Source: Diploscapter coronatus | Taxonomy: Eukaryota; Nematoda; Chromadorea; Rhabditida; Rhabditidae | Length of the DNA: 64,000 nt | Assembly (NCBI GenBank): GCA_964036155.1 | Contig: OZ038422.1 | Span: forward strand, 84,405,201 to 84,469,200 | Direction of reading: 5' to 3' | Shown: piece by piece, positions 58,750 through 64,000 of the stretch | How the letters are laid out: each line of letters starts with the position of its first letter | Position numbering within the stretch: the first letter of the stretch is position 1 | Made by a program: the position numbers and the translations under genes | The notes under the pieces: generated by a model | Databases searched by the model: none | What the model was told of the DNA's origin: nothing | Seen by the model: the letters and a program-made list of their open reading frames with translations, nothing else

Positions 58750-61700
58750 ATGCTCTTATCCCTAATCGTCGTCTTCTCCTGCCTAGCCACCAGCGCGATC
58801 GCCGAAATCAAAGGACCATTCTCGTCGCACTTCGCAAATTGGCTGAAAAGGTTTATTTAACAATTAGCATAACCCGAAAATTGCACGATCCTATTTGGAA
58901 AGTTAATAATGAATGAATTTTAGCAATGATGATATGTATGCGTATCCACTGGGCATAGTGAACAAGTTTGGAGAAACCGGTTCATTCGGAGGTAAAATGT
59001 CGGATTCTGAAGAGGTAGGAAAGTTTCGTTAGAAAACTCATCTAATTGCCTTTCATCATAGTTCGCGCGTCTCGAAGAATTGCAGCTTTTGCTGAGTCTA
59101 TTCATTTGATCCTGCTTAATTACCGTCTTTCAGTTGAAGCACAATCCGGTTCTGTTCATTCACGGCAATTCGGACTCTGCTCTGGAAGTGGAGGGCGAGC
59201 AATGGGCCACCGGATGGAATCGTCAGATCGCACTCTTCACTGCTAAGGGCTATTCGATGGCCGAATTGTACGGATTGACCTATGGCGATCGAAACATCTC
59301 CAATTCATTCACGAGGTAAGTTTTTCAATTTATGACCTTTTCTATCTCGCCCTTTTATCCTTGTTTCTCTAGCTATTATTGGGATAGTATTGTTTCTGCT
59401 ACATTTTCATAAAATTTGGTAAATTATAAAACTAATTCAATTGCAAATGCTATGCTCTTTTATTAAAGATCCATTGTTTAAGTTGAAAAATATTGCTATT
59501 TGAGCCTAATGCAAAATTTAGAGCGATTATGTTTAAATTACCCATTGGCCCCTATGAGTATGAAGTTTTTGCTCAATGAATTAGCGAAAACGAGCGCGAA
59601 ACGGGGTCAGAAAGTAAAGAGGATAATAATGAGCTTTCTCGATATGAGCATAATAGAGCATGGACGAGGACAAAACACAGCTGCAGGGTGCTGCAGAAGA
59701 TATTCAGATATTCGAGGCAAAGAGCAGACATCTATTTGCAATTGAAATGCTAACAATAGCAATAACAAGGAATGCGACTTTGATCAGTTTTTGACTCAGA
59801 TGTCTTCTCTGATCGTTGGTGTCTGAGTTTATGCCAAAATTGATCTCGCTTTCTGATCAGATAGTTCATTCGAAATCAAAGATATCATAATACCCAGTAA
59901 ATAAGCCTTATTATGTGCTTACCTAATACTGATACGCATCATCTGTATAAAAAGTCAATTCCATGGGAGAATCAATCAAAATTAAAATCAATAAAATGCC
60001 ATAGCTAGCTTGAATCATTTCAGAAAACTGAACTGCAACGACGTGCTCGGACATCGGAAATTCCTGGAGGCGATTCTCGAATACACGCAAGCGCAGAAGG
60101 TCAATATCATCGCACACAGCATGGGGGTGTCGATTGCTAGGATCATTGCCAAGGGAGGAATGGTTAGTTCTCAATGATTAATGAATGATAAGATAAGATA
60201 AATATTCACTTCTCTTACATTTTGGTGCGAAATATATGTCATAAAAATTACATGAGCAATGGTGACTATTTTAACAATTAGTTATTTAAATTAGCTATAT
60301 AATTTGAGATTTAGGTCCACACCGACGACGGCGAATGCGACGTCGGAGAGCCGATGACGGATCGCATCGACACTTTGTTGGGCATCGCCGGTGCGAATTA
60401 CGGCATGTGCGCCTGCCAATTCGCTACAATGTTTCCGGCTTGTGGCGAAACGGTAATTTTTTAACCATACGATTCTTTTATGTTCGAAAAGATTTATTCC
60501 CCCCCCCTAAGCAAACTAGACTATCGATGATTTTTACCTATGGAATTAACTCACCTCAATTTGAGACTGCGTTCATATGAGTGCGTGAGGAAGGCCGATT
60601 TCATCTGTTTAAGATATTGATATCGTGGAACTAAATTCATATTATTCACAGTTACGATTCCATAGATTTTTATAGAGCCCGTTTAGACGTTAGTCGCAAT
60701 GCAAATTGCAACCTATAACTCGCTCGAAATAGCATGGAGAATGAAGAGAGCATACGAAATTATGCAATCGCGCTCTCTTAATTTCCCGTGTTATTTCGAA
60801 CGAGCTGCAAGTTGCATTGCAACTAACGTCTAAACGCTCCCATAGGTTTCATAGATTAATAACGATTGTAATCAATCGTTAGGGTTGTGTATTGATTTAC
60901 GGACCAAAATATGAATGGGGCGTTGATGGCTAATGGGTCTATTTATTTGCAGAGCGGTTTCTTCCCGGGTTCATGCGCGATCGGCCACTGCAATGCAACT
61001 ACAGTGATTCCCCAGTGCGCGAAGCCCAAATATGGCAAGATGCTCAAGGACATCAATGATAACAGACAACGCGAGGCGGAACGCATCGTCAGCTTCTATA
61101 GCGAAGGTAAAATTAGCATATTTAAAAATGCAATAAATATTTATACATATTATTCATATATGATAGAATTGATATCCTTTTAAAAATATTTATTAAAAAC
61201 TATTTACATTGAATATAAGAGCGCTCCGCCTAAAATCACACAGAAAAACTCGTGATATTGTTATTTTTGAATTAAAAGTGAAAATTATCGCAGAAAGATC
61301 AACTTTCGATCTATATTAGTAGTGCGCAGACGCTTAGCTCAAAACACTCGTGTTTAACTTTCGAAAATCACGCGCATTTTTAATCGAGAAAGAAGCTATT
61401 TGTTTAAAGTTGATTGTTTTAAGGAATGCACATTGACAGAAATAGCTTTTTTTTTTTTAAATCCTTAGCACCTGACATTGTGATTTTCTACCCTATTGAA
61501 AGTCTCTAATTGGGTGTTTTAGATGATGAAATAATCGGAAAAGGGAATATGGTTTGGGGCAAGCACACCTCGTATATCCCGCATTCGGACTACAAGAAGA
61601 TATTCTCGAAACTCACGCACGGACAGATCAAGACGGAAACTGTTAAGGAGCAGGTACAGGAGTTTTTTCAATTAAAGAAAAATCCTGTTTCTAGGAAAAT

Positions 61701-61833
61701 TCATTCAATTTCTATCATAAAAATGGATGCATTTTTCAAGAAACTAATAAAACAGATTCAAAGGGAAATCCCTGTTATTAATATGTGAAATTTCAAATTT
61801 CAGTACTCCGTCATCCACAGGCACTATGTGTAA
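58750..61833 (+). CDS. Secreted class-2 lipase, nematode LIPS family
   Basis: Eight exons (58750-58850, 58924-59014, 59134-59315, 60024-60162, 60315-60452, 60953-61106, 61523-61653, 61804-61833) join in phase to 321 residues. A signal peptide is clear ([18 protein letters not shown]). The alpha/beta-hydrolase fold shows the oxyanion strand [15 protein letters not shown], the nucleophile elbow [12 protein letters not shown] (Ser in A-H-S-M-G) and the likely catalytic His in [12 protein letters not shown]. Several Cys in the middle ([33 protein letters not shown]) suggest disulphides. This is Pfam Lipase_2, expanded in nematodes as the lips genes and probably acting as a gut or body-cavity lipid hydrolase. 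The substrate is not deducible. The long intron 5 contains a MITE. Confidence 0.9.
59316..60023 (+). other. Long intron 3 of the lipase gene
   Basis: 708 bases, AT-rich, with no exon-like block that fits phase and family. It contains several TGATCAG motifs (about 59780-59860) in a partly self-complementary arrangement. Confidence 0.5.
60677..60840. mobile_element. MITE with long terminal inverted repeats, copy 2
   Basis: The left GCCCGTTTAGACGTTAGTCG continues CAATGCAAATTGCA. The right half is its near complement, ending GCATTGCAACTAACGTCTAA plus ACGC. The interior CTCGCTCGAAATAGCATGGA aligns with copy 1 (49623-49780). It lies in lipase intron 5 and is non-coding. Confidence 0.82.
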
Positions 61834-62702
61834 ATTAGACGACTTCATTCAATCCTCATCACTTTCCCGAAATCCTCCAATTCTTCCCTCATTCAACTTC
61901 TTTACGATCGTATGAAGATTGTCATACAATGATTCTAGTGCAATTTATTAGCTATCAATGATTTTAAAATCAGCATTTTATGAGTTTTAATCGGAGCATT
62001 GATATTTTCATTTTGTTGATAGGCAGAAACGTTTCATATCCTCATTCCAATACGCGGTATCTGTGCATATTCAAATTTTATTCAAATTTATTGAACATCT
62101 CTTTCAATGTCTGTAGATCATCATATCATTCGACTAGTCATATTATATCATTTCATATCTTCCTCTTTATTCAAACTGGACAGTTTGTAAAAGTAGCCTT
62201 ACAATTCACCTGAAAATTAATCATTTTGAACGAAATAGTATAGAAAAGATTTTTTTCTTTTTTTCAAAATACTATTCCGTCAAAGATGCTACTATTTAGG
62301 AGGCTACTCCACTAATTTTACAAATTAGCTTTAAATTAATTGAATGATCTCCGTGTTTTCTTTGATTTATTTGTAAATTAAGAAAATAATTTGCCTTTCT
62401 GGTGCATAGCACGACCTATCCAAACGAGATTTGCACTTTATATATACGAGATAAAAGATGGTATTATCTGAATATTTTTACGAACTCATTTATTGTACAT
62501 TCTCAAAAAGAGACAAATAAAATATTAAAAATAATAAAGTTCAAATAGAATGGATATGCGAAAAATTGGTCTTCCAACAAATTTTTTTTTAAATTTTCGT
62601 TGATTTCAATGCTATTTTCACAACCTCACAATAACAAAATGCGTGTGTTAATTTTAATTTCTCAAAAAATTTATTGAACGACCCAAAAGCCATAGCAAAA
62701 AT
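61834..62702. other. Convergent intergenic region, lipase/globin
   Basis: Lipase 3' flank with AATAAA at about 62516-62521. For the globin gene, minus-strand AATAAA at 62670-62675 lies 28 bases past the stop. No gene or clear hairpin. Confidence 0.55.
62670..62675 (-). terminator. Poly(A) signal of the globin gene
   Basis: TTTATT on the + strand, 28 bases after the minus-strand stop at 62703. Confidence 0.6.
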
Positions 62703-63218
62703 TCACACTTCAATATGATCATCTTCCTCTTCCATGCTTTCTCGCGGCCCAATGCTAGCCTTCCTCTCTCCACTGGTCTCGTCAATTCTGCCGAGAGAGT
62801 TGTTCGGGTGTTGTTCATTAGGATCAAGAAGGTGTGCTGCGTGGAAATTGACGATGTTCTGCTTGGTTAGCTGTTGTGGCTGCTGCTTGTTCAGGTCGAA
62901 ACCGGCCCGCATCTAAAATCCATTCGTCATAAAAAATCTGAATGATAAGTAGCTTATCGAAGATTTGATTTATAGCTGAATGTTAGCAATTCTTCACTTG
63001 TGAACCTAATGACTAGCTATTCTTCAGCGTCTGTTGATATGCTCTTCATTTGTTTACCTGATCCACTAAACACGCCGTGAATATGACCCAAGCCTGTGCA
63101 GCTCCAGGCAAATCACGAACAGCCTCCTGACTCAGCACCACATCGATGATGCATTCTCCTAGCTTTTCCCAGAAGTGCGAGTTCATCCCGTAGGGTCGGA
63201 GCTGACCGTGAGATCGAC
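62703..63218 (-). CDS. Globin, C-terminal exons only (gene continues beyond the window)
   Basis: Two minus-strand exons are visible: 63218-63058 and 62912-62703. The first reads RSHGQLRPYGMNSHFWEKLG followed by ECIIDVVLSQEAVRDLPG and AAQAWVIFTACLVDQM, which has the pattern of the globin G-H helices (FW..LGE..ID...., AW......). The second is a polar tail of about 69 residues rich in Gln/Asn and Glu ending EEEDDHIEV, probably cytoplasmic and disordered. Nematodes carry many divergent globins with such extensions. The haem-ligand His residues would be in upstream exons outside the window, so function (oxygen sensing, redox or other) cannot be judged. A terminal hydrophobic-preceded IEV could be a PDZ-type ligand, which is inference only. 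Confidence 0.7.
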
Positions 63219-64000
63219 CTGAATGGTCGTCATTAACTCAAAAACGCAATTCGCGAATCCCATTCTCGTTTTATTACTGACGTCTTTTTTGTTATAATTG
63301 CGCATTTGGTATCCCCACTTTTAGACACAGAATAGAGCATGGAAATATCTGATTAATTTCAGAAAATATCATTTCTCGGAATGCCTTTGCGCGAAAAATT
63401 CCGGCTTCTAAATTCTCATGTGGATTTTTGTAAATAAAAATCGTGTCATGCTCTGTACCTTAGCCTTCTAATCAATTATGAGCCATTAGAGAAACGACTT
63501 CGCCAAAAAAAAACTCAAAATATAGAATTTCAAGAAGGCAGATGTTCGCGAAGTGCAGAATGTCAGCAGATTTGACCAAATTTGAATTCACATTCGCGCG
63601 CGACTGTGTTTTAGTCGAAAACTTGGCCCTGTCATCGTCTATCGAATGTGCTATGAATTTGCCCACTTGATCATACACAATTAAATAATTGAAATGCTGC
63701 TGCTTACGGGTGTAACCTTCTTGCCTTCTGCTTTTACTAACTCACAAGTAAACACTTAGCAGAAGCAGATTCAAGCAAGACCTTACTATATTTTGTGCTA
63801 TGATATTTCGACCACTTTGCACATAAGAAAATGAAGATCAAATGCGTCATTCGAAGATAATTAACCCGCTGTTAATTGCGCACAAGAAATAATATAAAAT
63901 AATGACTCCCCATTAAATTTGAGGGTGGATATATTCGGACCGGGGCCCAGCAAGGGACTTGAAATTGAAAGAAATTGAAAGAGAATTCAGAGACAAATTT
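63219..64000 (-). other. Probable long intron of the globin gene
   Basis: Begins with the CCATTCAG acceptor (minus strand) of the visible globin exon. No further exon with globin character is seen up to the window edge, so the 5' exons must lie beyond 64000. Confidence 0.5.

Noticed and set aside
1..64000. Search by eye for tRNA genes (GGTTCGANTCC box), rRNA, spliced-leader RNA and CRISPR-like arrays
   Set aside because: No convincing match seen; absence by eye is not proof, and a covariance-model scan would be decisive.

Overview
The window is nuclear DNA of a nematode, most likely a rhabditid. Genes have many short introns (about 45-70 bases, with a minority of long ones). Splice acceptors are TTTCAG-like and intergenic DNA is AT-rich. 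Several start codons sit 1-30 bases after a lone splice-acceptor sequence, as expected for spliced-leader trans-splicing. Several protein families are in nematode form. I cannot name the species. Gene models were built by hand by joining open frames at GT/AG sites with phase checking.

Layout, left to right: (1) 70-2199 (+), an SLC25A51/52-type mitochondrial carrier. (2) 2200-12232, mostly non-coding, with four phase-0 exons that look like the 5' part of a long isoform of the next gene. (3) 12233-17540 (+), an SH3-DH-PH Rho-family GEF of the ASEF/collybistin type. (4) 18335-23676 (-), the DNA-damage sensor XPC/Rad4, sharing a 370-bp divergent promoter region with (5) 24047-26109 (+), a two-finger C2H2 protein I cannot assign to a family. 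(6) 26617-40537 (-), complete alpha-spectrin (about 2,430 residues, SH3 in the middle, EF-hands at the end). (7) 41735-53740 (-), five tightly spaced same-strand housekeeping genes, in transcription order EMC6, DUS3, GCC1-type GRIP golgin, TSEN34 and LSm2, with gaps of 330-556 bases. This looks like a nematode operon. (8) 53741-58749, a 5-kb gene-free stretch. (9) 58750-61833 (+), a secreted class-2 lipase with a TATA box. (10) 62703-63218 (-), the last two exons of a globin gene running off the right edge.

The five-gene cluster joins unrelated basal functions: ER membrane insertion, tRNA dihydrouridylation, Golgi tethering, tRNA splicing and U6 snRNP/mRNA decay. Such mixtures are typical of nematode operons. 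Palindromic MITE-like elements lie in introns and intergenic gaps. Two of them (49.6 kb and 60.7 kb) are clearly one family, and several others share a GAAATAG-type core. I found no tRNA or rRNA genes, no CRISPR array and no viral genes. Nothing amounts to a clearly new system. The most useful leads are the candidate operon, the palindrome family, the alternative 5' exons of the RhoGEF, three non-GT/AG introns and a small nested ORF.
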